The position numbers and the translations under genes are program-made. A stretch of DNA of 20,163 nucleotides. Source: Amoebophrya sp. AT5.2. Lineage: Eukaryota; Sar; Dinophyceae; Syndiniales; Amoebophryaceae. Position 1 is the stretch's first letter; every line of letters begins with the position of its first letter. Under the pieces are notes generated by a model. That model saw only the letters and a program-made list of their open reading frames with translations. It was not told the DNA's origin and did not search any database. Location: assembly GCA_005223375.1 (NCBI GenBank), contig RXOD01004588.1, positions 1-20,163 of the forward strand, in the 5' to 3' direction. This document shows, piece by piece, positions 1 through 10,738 of this stretch.

Positions 1-771
1 GCGGCCTTGCTGGTGCTGCTGGCGGGCAGATTGTTACTTGACGAGGTAGCAACCGCACCAGCTGCTGAGTGCGATTGAGATTGTCCCCTGTCTCCAGCAG
101 CTCCGCCATCGTTGCTGGCAACCATGAGCGCAGCGCTGCTCCCTTGGAAGGGTGGTATCTTCTGCGTCTTGCTCCCGACTCCGTTTGCCCCGAACACGGT
201 GTTGTACTCCTCTTGATATGCGCTGTACGCCGGCCGTAGTTGGACCAGGAGCTTGCGCTCTTGGTAGCCGTAGCCGTGGGCCTCGCCGCGGCGAAACTGC
301 CCCTGGTATACCTCGGAGACGGCGGGGAGAAAGGAAAACCCGTCCTCCTGCTGCTCGAGAGCAAGTTGCGGATCGCCCTCCGCCAACGGAACGCACCGGA
401 CACGGACACCTAAGTAGTGTCAAGATTTCTTACTTGCAAGAAGAAGAAGCGATTTGCGTTTGGGTTTGTTGTAGATGAAGACACACATCCGCACTCAGAA
501 GTTGTTGTTCTATCTTGTTGTTGTTAGCGCCTACCCCTAGTACGCGGCTGCTCGCAGACGGAGACGTGTTTATCGGTTTAGTACCTTCTCCGTCGATCTC
601 GCCGTTTGTAAAGTTGCAGGTTACGTATGTTTTGCCATCGTCCATCAGAAGTGCCCCGGGGCCACTTTTCACCAGTCCCGTCTGCCACTTCCCGTGGTAC
701 TTGAAATACTCATTCTTGAAGCTGTGCACCGGGGGCGGGTTTTGGGCCACGCCATCGAGCTCAAGCACCAT
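1..771 (-). CDS. MORN-repeat protein, C-terminus beyond the left edge
   Basis: Two exons are visible: 771-585 and 409-1. The ATG at 771 opens MVLELDGVAQNPPP. Exon 1 then has a MORN unit (YHGKWQTGLVKSGPGALL, about residues 25-42) and a second, weaker unit (TYVTCNFTNGEIDGEG). The donor GAAG|GTACTAAACC at 585/584 and acceptor CTACTTAG|GTGTCC at 410/409 give a phase-1 join (175-nt intron). They continue in frame into GVRVRCVPLAEGDPQL and a third MORN unit, VYQGQFRRGEAHGYGY. After that comes a Ser/Ala/Asn-rich stretch running off the window. MORN repeats are short beta-hairpins used as scaffolds, often at membranes or in cytoskeletal and flagellar structures. No catalytic domain is seen, so the partner and location are unknown. 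The family call is firm; the exact start is probable, and the end lies outside the window. Confidence 0.72.
410..584 (-). other. GT-AG intron in the MORN gene
   Basis: This 175-nt intron is inferred because the MORN reading frame breaks at 585 and resumes in another frame at 409. The donor is GTACTAAACC and the acceptor CTACTTAG followed by G. Splicing joins phase 1 to phase 1. The 3' part contains pyrimidine-rich and CTT-rich sequence. Confidence 0.65.
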
Positions 772-1472
772 GTTTCTCCTTCCTTTTTTGCCGTTGCCGG
801 CACGGGTGCATGAACGACGAGTAGAAGCTGCAACACTAGAATAGGTAGTAAGTACCTCGTCCCCTTCGACGACAGTTGTCAGTGAGAAGCTGTAGACGTG
901 TAGGTAAGTAAGTAGCTGCCTAATTCTTTTGGTTGTGGATCAGGATCCAGCACGAACGACGAAAACGATGACATGTCATGCGGAAGGGGAAGTAGAAGCG
1001 GCTCCGTTAGATGGAAATGAAGGACCGATACAATACGTCTAAGAACTTCTACAAGAACTTGTGTGTGGTACAAAGTTTCATCCTCCAATTTCTCCAGTCA
1101 CGCTCCACTCGCTCGTCCTCGCACCACGACACGAATGCGACGTCCTCCTCCTCTGTGTCTTCGAGCAATTCATTTTTTTTTTTTTTTATTCCCACGCAAA
1201 CGCAATGATCTTCTTCTAGCGAAGATGAAGTTCAGCGACAGCGCGATCCTTATCCACTCAGTCATGCATAAAGATTAGCGCGCTTCAACTTCATGAAAGT
1301 TCACCGTCGTCCCAACTGTGTGGTCTCTTACTAAATCATATTCATAAAAACGCTATGCAGGTGCAGCTTAATGAGATTGATTCTATCACTCGGTGCAGAT
1401 CATCCCCTTCTTCTTGCAGAAGTTGCGAATCGAAATTCATCAAAATCAAACTCAAATAAATCTAAATGTTGA
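772..1472. other. Intergenic spacer between MORN gene start and FIG4-like gene end
   Basis: About 700 bases between two minus-strand genes, expected to hold the 3' UTR of the FIG4-like gene and the 5' region of the MORN gene. Only short open frames without recognisable domains occur. The one notable element is a 15-T run on the plus strand (1173-1187), which is a poly-A tract in the sense of both flanking genes. No spliced-leader relic, tRNA or clear promoter was recognised. Confidence 0.5.
1173..1187. repeat. Poly-T homopolymer (poly-A on the minus strand)
   Basis: Fifteen consecutive T residues on the plus strand. Read on the minus strand this is a poly-A run about 290 nt downstream of the FIG4-like stop codon. 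It could be simple slippage or the remnant of a retroposed poly-A tail; no gene copy is recognisable beside it. Confidence 0.7.
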
Positions 1473-4400
1473 TCAACAGACAGCTAGTGCGGGCTGATGT
1501 GCCCTCGTCTCGCTCTCGTCCGAAAATGAATCTCCCCCGCGTTGCAAGCTTATTCCGAGGTAGCGGTGAAAAACGCGATCTGCCACAGTGTCGCTTGCAA
1601 CACTGACGTGATTCTGTATCGTAAAACCCCCAATGAGGTCCGCAGCAAGCCGTCTGTTTGTGCTGGCGGGGTGCGCCTCTTCTTCACACCGTGCAGAGCC
1701 AGTTTCATCTCCGTCTTCCCTTACAAGCGTGTCTTTCTTCTCAGCCTCGAGCAGGTCGCTTGGTTTTTCTCTTTTATTTTCGTCATAATCATGATCTCCC
1801 TCCTTGCGGAGGTCGGCGGCGAAGGAGAACAACACTCGGGCGCGACTCTCCGCGCTCCGCGTCTCCTCTTCTGGGTATCGTGACGAGAGGCCCCGTAAGT
1901 ACTCGCACGACGCAACAAACACGGCGGCCCGGCGCTGGGGGAGCGCGCAGGGCGCGACCGGAAGCCCGCGCAGCCACGGAGCCGCGCCGGCGCGGTCTGG
2001 CAACGTAGTTGCGCTACCCTCACCAGCTCCTCCAGGTCGTCCTCCAGCAGCAACGTCGGCACCTATTGCGCCACCACTTGTGCCCGCCCCGAAACCGAAC
2101 CCTAAGTCGTCGAGCGTCTTCTTTGGCGCTCTCGTCGTGCTCGTGCCCCCTCCTCGCGGCCCCGTGCTGTTGTAGTACTGTCCGACGGACCTCGACGGGG
2201 AAGAGTACGGCGGGTACGCACCGTCGTCCAACGTATTGTTCCCAAATGGGGGTGACAGCAACCACGACGCGACGGCTTGCTGCGGTCGCATCATCTTTCC
2301 AGCGCTAGTTTTGCTGGATCTGGCACCGGTTGGTGACACGACCGCAAAAAGCGTCGCGCTGGCGCTGGGCGGGGCACTTGACCGTACATGGTCGCCTGTG
2401 ATACTTCGCTGCATGACCCTCAGATTCTTGCTTGCGAAAGCTGCTTCTTGTTGATCGTAACCCCCACTATGGGTTTCGACCAGGCCGTCGTCCGTTCTGG
2501 TATTTCGCGGAAACGCCAACGCAGAGCCAGAGCCTTGAGGTTGGGTGGCAGTTCTGAGTAGGTTCGACTCGACGCCTACAACGATTGTTCGCCGCTCGGT
2601 GTAAAACCCAGTAGTGCGAGCAGTTGTACCACCGTCGTTCGCGTGTAGCTCCTCGTCCCTCCGTTGAGAATCATCGCTACAACCGTCACACCAGAGAACC
2701 TCTAGCGATTTCTCGTACTCGAGACAGGCGGCACACAGCGTGCTCCCGTCCAGACGCTCAAGAAAAGGATCGCCGCATTTGTTGCAGAGTAAAATACGCA
2801 GCGACTCGCGCTCCATATCTGCAAAGACGCGCGCGTTACCCGTGGCCGTGCTTCGGCAAGTGCTCATGCGCTCCCCCTGCCTGAAGATAGTTGTGCCGTC
2901 ATAGCTTCTCGACTTTGTCAGCCTCACATTGCCGCTGGCGCTGCCCGAAGTTGTTCTAGCACTCCCGAAGGCGTCAAAGGTATACGCATTTTCAGCTGCC
3001 GCGCGGGGCACACGTGTATTCCCGAGCCCGAGCGTGCTGCTCCTAGACGTACTAGTACTGAGTAGAAAACTGTCAAAGTCTGAAGCCCGATACGATGCTG
3101 CGATCATGCGAGTGGTGGAGCTTGCACTACCGTGGCTTGCCGCTTCCTGGCCGAACGAGAAATCGTGTTCCTCCTCCTCAACGAAGTTTCTGTGCCGACT
3201 TTCGACAGCTGGATAGAGCTCCCAGAGGCGAGCACGCGATGTGGCGCCCTTTTTCAGCACAGCCGCGTAGTGCGGAAGCTGCTCGAGTCCCAGTTTCTGC
3301 TTCTTGTCGAAGGTTGTGGTTGAACGCGGCGGAAACAAGTCTGGCACACTTCCATCGTCGCGTGGCGACGACAGCGATGTTGATGTAGCAGGTGCTGGTG
3401 GTCCGAAGTGGTAGCCCCCTACTTCCCTCGGCGACGGCCGAAGCGCCGGTTGCTCTAGTCCTAGAGCTCCCGTCGCTGTTCTCGTCCCAAAAACTGGTCC
3501 GGCGCGTCCTCGAGGATCACGGAAATTGTTTCCGCGCAGCGTGAGGATAGACGACGTGGACCGGCTATGTTGACCTGCTAGACGACCACCCGCGCCCGCG
3601 TCTCGTCCGCCGGCTACTTCTTTCTTACTGCTCGTAGAAGTGGCAGGTCGCGTCCGGACTCCACCCACGGCGACGGCGGCCGCGGGCCGTTTTTTTGCTA
3701 GGACTTCGCGAATCATCATGGCACGGAGAAAATCAAACACGAACCACGCCTGATAGCTGTCGAGGAAGTGGAAGTCTTCCCTTACTTTCTGCCTCGCAGT
3801 CGCATCATTTTCATTCTTGCCTTTGGTGATATCGTCGAGAGTAGTGGTGGTGGTGCCATAGGCCGCTCCATCTTCTTCACCAGCATCTTGGCGTCTGTGT
3901 CCGTGCTCGAGCTCGTCCCCTTGTTCATCTCCATAGTCGTCATCCAAATTTGCGCTTTCGCTTGATGGCTCGACCGCGAACTCACCGTCAACAAACGATG
4001 CGAACTGTAGCTTTGACAGCTTATTCTTTGGAACGGTCAGCGTCCTCAGCTCCTGCATCTGGTGGTGCCCGACGGACTGTATTCTTGCAGGCGGCGCATC
4101 GTGAAAGTATCGCATCTCGAGCAGTAGTCGCCGTTCCCAGCCGTTGTAGTTCTGGCTTATGTGTTCGTTGCCTCGATCCCCAGCGGCCCCCGCGTTGCGA
4201 CTACCATGTTGCTGTTCTTGGCCCGGAAATACACTCAGTCTTTCCTCCTGCGCCACAGTTTCACTTGAGAGCGAATGGAGCATCCCTGCGCTGGAGGAGC
4301 GCGCTGCAGTCAGAGTCGTTCTTAGCAGAGGGACGTTGATCTTGGTGCTTGCTTGATGCTGTCGATTTACATTCAGCCCCTGGCTCTCGTTCTGCGAAAG

Positions 4401-7400
4401 CGCACTAGCGCCGCCGAGGACGTCATCTTCAACTTCATCTCGGTCTCCACGGTCCGGGCCCTCCTCCTCGCCCCCGCCCGGCTTCGACGTGGATTTGCCC
4501 GACACCGACGGAGAAAAGCGATTTTCGAAATTCGTGGGGCCGAACCCGATGTTTCTCATGAAGCCGGAAATAAAGCCTTGCGCGGCACTCGTCGGCGTCG
4601 CAACGACAGGACGTGCTGCCAGAGGGGCGGTCGTGGGTTCGGGAGGAACAAGTCTCTGCTTCAGTAGACGAGCACTCGATGAAATTGTAGTTGTACCCCC
4701 AGTCGCGTTCATCGTGGGACCGGCTGCTCGCCCGTTGTTCTCGTTAAGATGTGATGCGATAGATGAGCCCTGGTGTTGTTGGTTCACCCACGTAGCGCCA
4801 TACCCGTGGTCGCCATCGGAAGCTCCATGGGCAGGGACAAGCGAGGGGCCGTCGCGCGGCCTTTCACGAAAGCCGATGAAGTGACTTAAGAGAAGCCCAC
4901 TTTCCTTCTCCGAGAGGACGTTGTCGCCGCGCATCGCTGTCCCACGGCGGCCACGACCTTCCACTCCCGAGGACGAAAGAAAGCGAGGCGCAGTGCCCGT
5001 GATGTCAGGAGCAGGCGGCGCCCCTCCGTCCGCGGCACGCAATGTAACTTTCTCGTCGACTGTTCTATCCTTTGTCGTCGTCCTCGAAAAAGCACTTTGG
5101 GACATTGTATTTACACGTGGACCGCCGCTACGACCAGAACCGGTGGACGAGATGGTCCACGTGTAACTAAGTTTGCTTTGTTCCACCGGTGTTGTAGTAG
5201 GTGACTTTATCACGTCGGCCGTTTCGGTTTCGGTGTCATCGTCGACATGGACATTGTCAACGCCTTCATCGACAATCGCTGGTGCTCCACCAGCTATGCT
5301 GAACGAGTCTGGTTGTTCATGTTCCCTTGCTGCGCTTTCGGTTGTAGCCGTAGCTGCGTCGCCAGCGAGTAGTTTTGCAAATCCCTCCTCCCGCCACTGG
5401 TGCAGTCGCACCATATCTGCAGCAACGAATCGCACTCGAAACCGTGCGCTACGACCGGGCAGCAGGTTCCTCGGTTGCACGTATCTCCGAAACAGCTCTT
5501 GTTTGCCTTCCCTCTGTTTGTTTATTTCTCCGACGTCATCATGCCGGCAAGAGTAAACTCCATTTCGAATGTCATCCAAAAACTTCTCATTGGGGTCGTC
5601 CGACACCAGAATAGCCTCGTCCTCATCTTCCACATCCCCGCCCGTCGTCGCCGAAAGTGCTGGCTCGGAGGCAGTGGCAGCAGCCGAAAAAGCGTCTGCC
5701 TTTAGGAAGTGCAGCGCTGGGAGTCGGCGTCGCGGTCGTGCTGGCGGCGGCGGCGGAAAACACGGTGGCTCATCTTCATGATCCAGCAATCTCCGTGCGA
5801 GCATGTGAGAAATCCTCGCGCCGCGACGGCCCCCGCCGCCGGTCATGCACCCCTCTGAGTTTTGACGCGCCAACCGCTTCAGAAAGCCCCGCGACCGGGC
5901 GAGGCTCCCGAACAAGAAGTCTTCGTCGACGAGCTTTAACTCCCCGTCGCGGCCATCGGCATGATTGCGGCTACCCGCGACGTCGGGTGTGCCTCGGTCC
6001 AGGAAGCTCTGCGAAAACATACTCCGAAACTTTTTCTTTGGCGCCTCGTATCGCAGCGCCCACTTCGGTAACAAACTGTTCTGTGCTCTGCTGTCTTGGA
6101 CGGTAGTCATGTCCTTGTCGGCCATTCCCCCGCCGGGGACGGGAGACAGACTTGGCTGTGGGCTCGCTCCAATCGAGACATTCAGCGCAGTGTTCTCGAG
6201 ACGCGGAACCTTTTCGAAGTTACTCAGTTTCCACGTGCGATGGACACGCGTAAACGATGTCGAGGAGTCTGGAGATTTGCGGGTTCTGCATTTCGTCTCC
6301 GACGTCGGTTCCTGTTCTTGCGGGATTCTAGCTGCAACCCAGTCCCCACTCGCACGAGGTGATAATCCCAAAATGCGGCCTTCCGGTGAGAACCGCATCG
6401 CCTTGGAGAACTCAGGGACACAGTACGCAACGACCCACGGCGGTATAGCGCAGCCCTCCACGGCAGGCGTCTCTTCACCGCCTCCACCAACCAAGTACTT
6501 CAACGCCAGCAGCCGATGCCCGAAGCTGAGCAGCGGCGCGACGAACCAGCTGCCCCGCTTTCGCACAAAGTTCCGCGCACGAGCAGTGGCGCCGTGCTTC
6601 CCAACATGCAGCGGCGCTTGGTGCACGAAGGCGTCCACTTCCGCCAGGAAGAGGTTTTCCGCCGCGTTCAGACTCATCAGCCCCAAACTTCCCGCCGTGA
6701 TTTTCTCCAGCTCCCCGAGGAAGAGGTTGATGCCCATCTGCTTCTCGGCATCTTGGAAGCTGGTCTGGTACTGCCGCTGGATACTGGTCAGCAGCTCCTT
6801 CGATTTCCGCACGGGCTGGTACTTCTTGTGCGCGACCGAGCCAGCGTACTGCATGGAGAGATAATCACCAGAAGCGTCATACAGCTCGTTCAGGAGAGCG
6901 GAGAGGTTTTCGTTTTCTTCCACTCCGCGAGCGACCAGATTTTCCGCACTCATCTCCTGCTGCTCAACCTCAACCTCAACATCGTCCACAATAGTAAACA
7001 GACTCCTTCCAGTTCCAGGCGGCCCACCCCCTGCTGCGCGCCCCCGCGGTATCGACGTGGTCCCACCTCCACCCTCAGGCGGAGAACCGACGTGGTTGTA
7101 CGCGCCCGATGCTCCGCGACGCTTTGCGGTCGTCGTGGACGAAGACGCAGCCATCGGACCAGCAGCATGACCGCTCCGAAGATGCTGTTGAGGAGGAGGA
7201 GGACGAGCCCCTCCTCCTCCTTTCCAACCTGAGGCCGCAAACCTCGGGCGCGGAACGACCCCAAGTGACCATCGGAGTTGTCGCTCGAAGACCTCCCGGC
7301 CGAGGAAGAACATCAGCACGTTCGTTCGGTCGAGGCAATCCACGCAATTCACGCGGATGACGCCGGCCTGCACTCTTCGGATCGAATAGTGCAGGCCGGC

Positions 7401-9768
7401 GTCGTCCGCGTGAATTGCGTCGTTGGTCCCATGATCATCCGCGTGGAAGTAGCCGACTTTGTCTACCAGTGCTTCCGCCGTTTCCGCCACGATTCTGGAG
7501 AATTGCGGGAGCTTGGCCGCTGCTTTCAGGTCGAGGTGGTGGTACAGGACTTCCACCAGCCCGCTGCGGTCTCCCGCCCGCACCTCAGCCGCGAGGGCCT
7601 GCAGCGCCGCCTCCATCCGCGCGGACAATGCCTGCTCGTCCGTCCCCGGTGAACCCCGCATCAGGTTCAGGAAAACCAACGGCGAGCCGTACCGCCGCAG
7701 CAGGTCCCGCAGGTGCCGCTTCGTCGCCACGTGGTCGCTGTCCTCGCGCGGATACGCGATGGGCGGCTTGAACGACACCATACCCTGCGATTCCTATGCA
7801 ACGGGAACTTTTCGACGTCCCTGTCAGTCGGTCCCCATGTTCCGTCAGCTTTATTTTGACGGCTCCTTTGGGTTTGGGTCTGTCTTTAAGTCTGCGTTTG
7901 AGTCTGGAGCGAGAACGCTCCGTGGCTGGCTTCCCGACGACGCTCGCCACACTACAATCTGGCGTCTGGTGACCGGAAAAAAGTAGGAGCGACCCCGTAG
8001 CTAGACAGGCCTAGACAGCAACATGTCCCAGAAACTAGTGCAGCCAGACAAGTTTATGAAACGTGTCCCCGAGGGGACGCGTACTGTCCAAATGTTTGAG
8101 TTGTAGTCTGGCCCGCCTTTGAGATCTCGGCGCGCCCCTCTCCCAAAGATTAAAAAAAAGCGGGGACAGAGGAAAGTTATTTCCGTTGCATAGTTCCTGG
8201 CTCCAGAAGAGCGGCGCGGACGCTCGCATCTGCACGAACGCTAGCACGCTGTTCGGCCGCTCCCTGTACACGATTTGCTCCGTCTCCACGTCGTTGCCGC
8301 AGTGGCCGCGTGCGTTCAGGCCCCGCTTCCGAAACCGCGTCCCCGCGAACCGTGCGCTACGCCGAGACAAGAGCGCGACCTCCAGCTGTTGCGAGTAGCT
8401 CGACACGGTGGTCCGCGCGAACACGCCGTGGATAATGGTGAGACAAAACGGCCGCCACAAAGGGTTGGACGCGAGCGAAGCCACCCTCGTCGTGCTGCTT
8501 GTTGACGCCGGGCGGCCCCCGCCGCGTTGGACGACCGTCATTTCGAGCATCGGCGCACGCAGCAGATGCTCGTTCCAGACGAAACGGAAAAACTCCGGGT
8601 CCGAGTAGAAGGGGTCGCGCGCAGCGGCGGCAGCTGCTGCAGCTCTCACAACATCGTCCGCAGCAGCAACCACGTCGGAAGAATCTTCACGACGTCGCGG
8701 TACGAGTGCAAGCGCTTTGTCCGCCATGTTTTGCTGCACTGTGCGCGACAGCTCGTACGAGTGCGCGAAGTAGAAGTTTCCGTTCCGCAGGACCAGCAGC
8801 CACCGCTCCGCCCAGCGCTGCTCCTCGGTGTCGTCCGACTCTGCTGCGAACAGCGGCAGCAGTTCCACCTTCTCCACCTCGAAGATTTTGTGGTTCCCCA
8901 GCACCCCGACGGTCTTCTTTTTCGTGACGAGCACGAGGTAGTAGCCGCGCAGGAAGCGCACGAAGCCGAGCAGCCCGACCGCGTTCTTCACGATCGTGCG
9001 GGGGGCCAACGGGTCCTCGGCCGCGGCCGCGTCCGCGGCATGCAGGGATCCACCGATCTGTTCCAGCGCACTCGACAACAGATCCTTCACGTTGCGGAAA
9101 AACGCCTCCCGCTTCCGCTGTAGATTCGGAACCAGATTCGGAGCGGTCGCGTTCGTCCCGCCGCTGGAGCTGGTGGTCGTGGTCGTTAGGGCGCTCGACG
9201 TGGTGGCAGTCAGTGTAGCTGTGGTCGTGCTGCTCGTGGCAGGAGCAGGTGTTCTTGTCGAGGACGACGTCAGGGCCTGCGAGGTAGGATTTTTGCTTGA
9301 GGGGGATCCTTCCATGATGTACGACACGAAGTCCGCGTCGTCCTGTAACAGGTCCCGCAGCACCAGGACACGAAGCGCATCTTCGGACAGCCACCGCTTC
9401 CCCCCCGACAGTATCAGCCGCTGCGGGTGCTGCTGAGGAGCAGCTGCTGTCGATGAAGATGACGACGAGCCTAAACCTTGGCGGGGGGATCCAACACCAG
9501 CGGCTGCTGCAGCAGTTGCACTCCCAGCAGTAGTCGCCGAGGCCGACATTTTTGGTGACTCCTGGCCACTCCCTGCAGCAGCTGGGGTAGCCGAAGAGCT
9601 GCGGGGCAAGGAGATGTGCTGACGACACTCGAGAACCAGCGCGTGTCCATCCGCACTCGCATTTCTTCTCCTGCTGCGGGCCACGATATAAAGAGCACGC
9701 CCACCCTGGTACACGTCGTACCGTTCCGCAGGCCGCTCGAAGACACTGCCGCGAAACAAGTCGCACAT
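1473..9768 (-). CDS. FIG4-like SAC-domain phosphoinositide phosphatase with giant C-terminal extension
   Basis: Two exons, 9768-8197 (524 codons) and 7784-1473, predict about 2,627 residues against roughly 800-900 for usual FIG4/SAC3 proteins. The ATG at 9768 follows an in-frame TGA 30 nt upstream. SAC landmarks in order: ERYDVYQGGRALYIVA (about 15-30), GFVRFLRGYYLVLVTKKK (about 266-283), FVWNEHLLRAP, IIHGVFA, RRSARFAGTRFRKRG...GNDVETEQIV (about 465-500), FVQMRASAPLFWSQ (511-524). Exon 2 continues with GMVSFKPPI, RYGSPLVFLNL and the catalytic RVNCVDCLDRTN (CX5R, Cys about 671). The FIG4-type segments GDYLSMQYAGSVAH and FQDAEKQMGINLFLGEL follow. The family removes phosphate from PI(3,5)P2 or PI(3)P on endolysosomal membranes. 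The rest is low-complexity Ser/Thr/Gly/Glu-rich sequence with one Cys patch (CNKC-CAAC-CDGC). Further introns read through in frame in this tail cannot be excluded. FIG4 is the best subfamily call; another SAC member is the alternative. Confidence 0.85.
2690..2800 (-). other. Zinc-binding-like Cys patch in the FIG4-like tail
   Basis: Within the low-complexity tail (about residues 2185-2225 of the predicted protein) lies CNKCGDPFLERL, then STLCAACLEYEK, then LWCDGC. These three CxxC pairs in about 40 residues look like a small zinc-binding module, distantly reminiscent of FYVE, RING or zinc-ribbon spacing. None of the family signatures (for example the FYVE RR/KHHCR motif) is present, so no named domain is assigned. 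It is the only compact, ordered-looking segment far from the SAC core. Confidence 0.45.
7342..7420. repeat. Near-perfect hairpin inside the catalytic exon
   Basis: The arms 7342-7374 and 7388-7420 are reverse complements over 33 bp with one mismatch (GGATGA versus GGACGA). The pairing resumes as TTCG/CGAA toward the centre, giving 38-bp arms with two mismatches and a 3-nt loop. The inner-gene arm 7342-7374 encodes the conserved VQAGVIRVNC leading into the SAC catalytic loop. The other arm encodes AIHADDAGLHYS, which is not a SAC-conserved segment and is presumably the derived copy. The reading frame stays open through both arms. Confidence 0.93.
7785..8196 (-). other. GA-AG intron with inverted-repeat termini in the FIG4-like gene
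   Basis: SAC homology stops at FWSQ (codon CAG ending at 8197) and resumes at GMVSFKPPI (GGT starting at 7784). Joining these phase-0 ends restores the expected FWSQ...KPPI spacing. No GT donor is available; the intron begins GAACTATGC and ends GGAATCGCAG. CAG stands at both exon/intron edges, so the cut could slide by up to 3 nt. CTATGCAACGG near the 5' end (8193-8183, minus strand) is exactly complementary to the segment near the 3' end (plus-strand 7794-7804). The intron is 412 nt long and carries in-frame stops. Confidence 0.75.
7871..7906. repeat. Three 12-bp imperfect tandem units inside the FIG4-like intron
   Basis: The units ggtttgggtctg, tctttaagtctg and cgtttgagtctg follow each other with a strict 12-bp period, each ending GTCTG. 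A related GTTTGAG...GTCTGG stretch occurs once more near 8092-8113 in the same intron. These are internal direct repeats of the intron. Confidence 0.7.
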
Positions 9769-10738
9769 CGGCTTCGAGTGTTCGTCCTTCCTTCACCTAG
9801 CTGAATATCAACGTTGTTGATCACTCGCTACGCCTAAACCTAAACGAGTATGTAAGGTGAGTACTACAACCTTCAGCTTCGCTAGCTTGCGGTCCTCGAT
9901 GCCAACATAAGTAGACACTATCTTCAATCTGACAAGAAAGCGCGAAACCGCAGGTCGTCTTTATCTCACACGAGAGGGGGGCGCCGATGGAAGAGTCTCA
10001 CTCAGACTCAATCCCAGTTGAAACCAGCTATGTATAAGTTCAAACTTTAAGTTTTAACACAGATAGATAGGCTTAGGCACTGGCACAAAGATAGCAAAAT
10101 ATTAATATGCATGAAGGACACCAGAACATGCAGGACGACGACGAGGATCACTTGCGAAAAGTTTCTGATCGGTCCTGCTAGGCAAGAAGACAGACTCCTC
10201 CTCCCACCTCTCCCGCTTTTCAAAGCAGCAGCAGCACCATCAAGACACGAGCGAAACTAACACTGTTGAACTGACGAATGTGGTACGGAAGCAATGCTTC
10301 GAGCCTTTTTGGCTGTACTGTTTCCAACCGAACCAGTTGTAAGATGTAATCAAACGCGCAACCGCGACCGGGACCACTGCAAGTGCAAAAACCCGCCACC
10401 GACAGTGCCGTAGAGGTTGATGTACTAACTTAGTTCTTGTACTAGTACTAGTTCGTCATCCATCGTCTTGACATTGACTATTGAGTCTAGAAAAGAAAAA
10501 ACTCTTGTTCCAGAGGCCCCACCCACGTCGATGCGCGTGCGGTTCTTCAGGGACTGCGACCAGAACGTCTGTCACATCCGCACGTCGTAGAAGTCCTCCT
10601 CGTTGCACGGTGGCATTGATTCATCAGCGCAGTCGTGTCCTCATCCTTGTAGCAAGTACGTTCGACTTCGGCTACATCTTCAACTTGACCACCTTTCTGT
10701 TGCAGCCACCAGCAGTGGCGTGGCCTTACCTTTACCCT
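9769..10738. other. Intergenic spacer between FIG4-like gene start and CPW-WPC gene end
   Basis: About 970 bases with many stops in all frames and no domain-bearing frame. It should hold the upstream region of the FIG4-like gene and the 3' UTR of the CPW-WPC gene. A 24-residue open frame begins with ATG at 10107 on the plus strand (to 10181) and includes an Asp-rich MQDDDEDHL. It is too short to call. Two CCTAAA units at 9833-9844 are telomere-like only in motif. TACTAGTACTAGT at about 10440-10452 is a short palindromic direct repeat. Confidence 0.5.

Noticed and set aside
5965..6864. 299-codon plus-strand open frame
   Set aside because: It lies entirely opposite the FIG4-like coding exon and has no recognisable domain; it is a shadow of the real frame.
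8687..9796. 369-codon minus-strand frame overlapping FIG4-like exon 1
   Set aside because: It is out of frame with the SAC motifs, Arg/Gly-rich, and without homology.
9833..9844. CCTAAACCTAAA, telomere-like
   Set aside because: Only two units, interstitial, next to a coding start; no array.
10107..10181. 24-residue open frame with an Asp run
   Set aside because: Too short, with no homology, splice site or conservation to support it.
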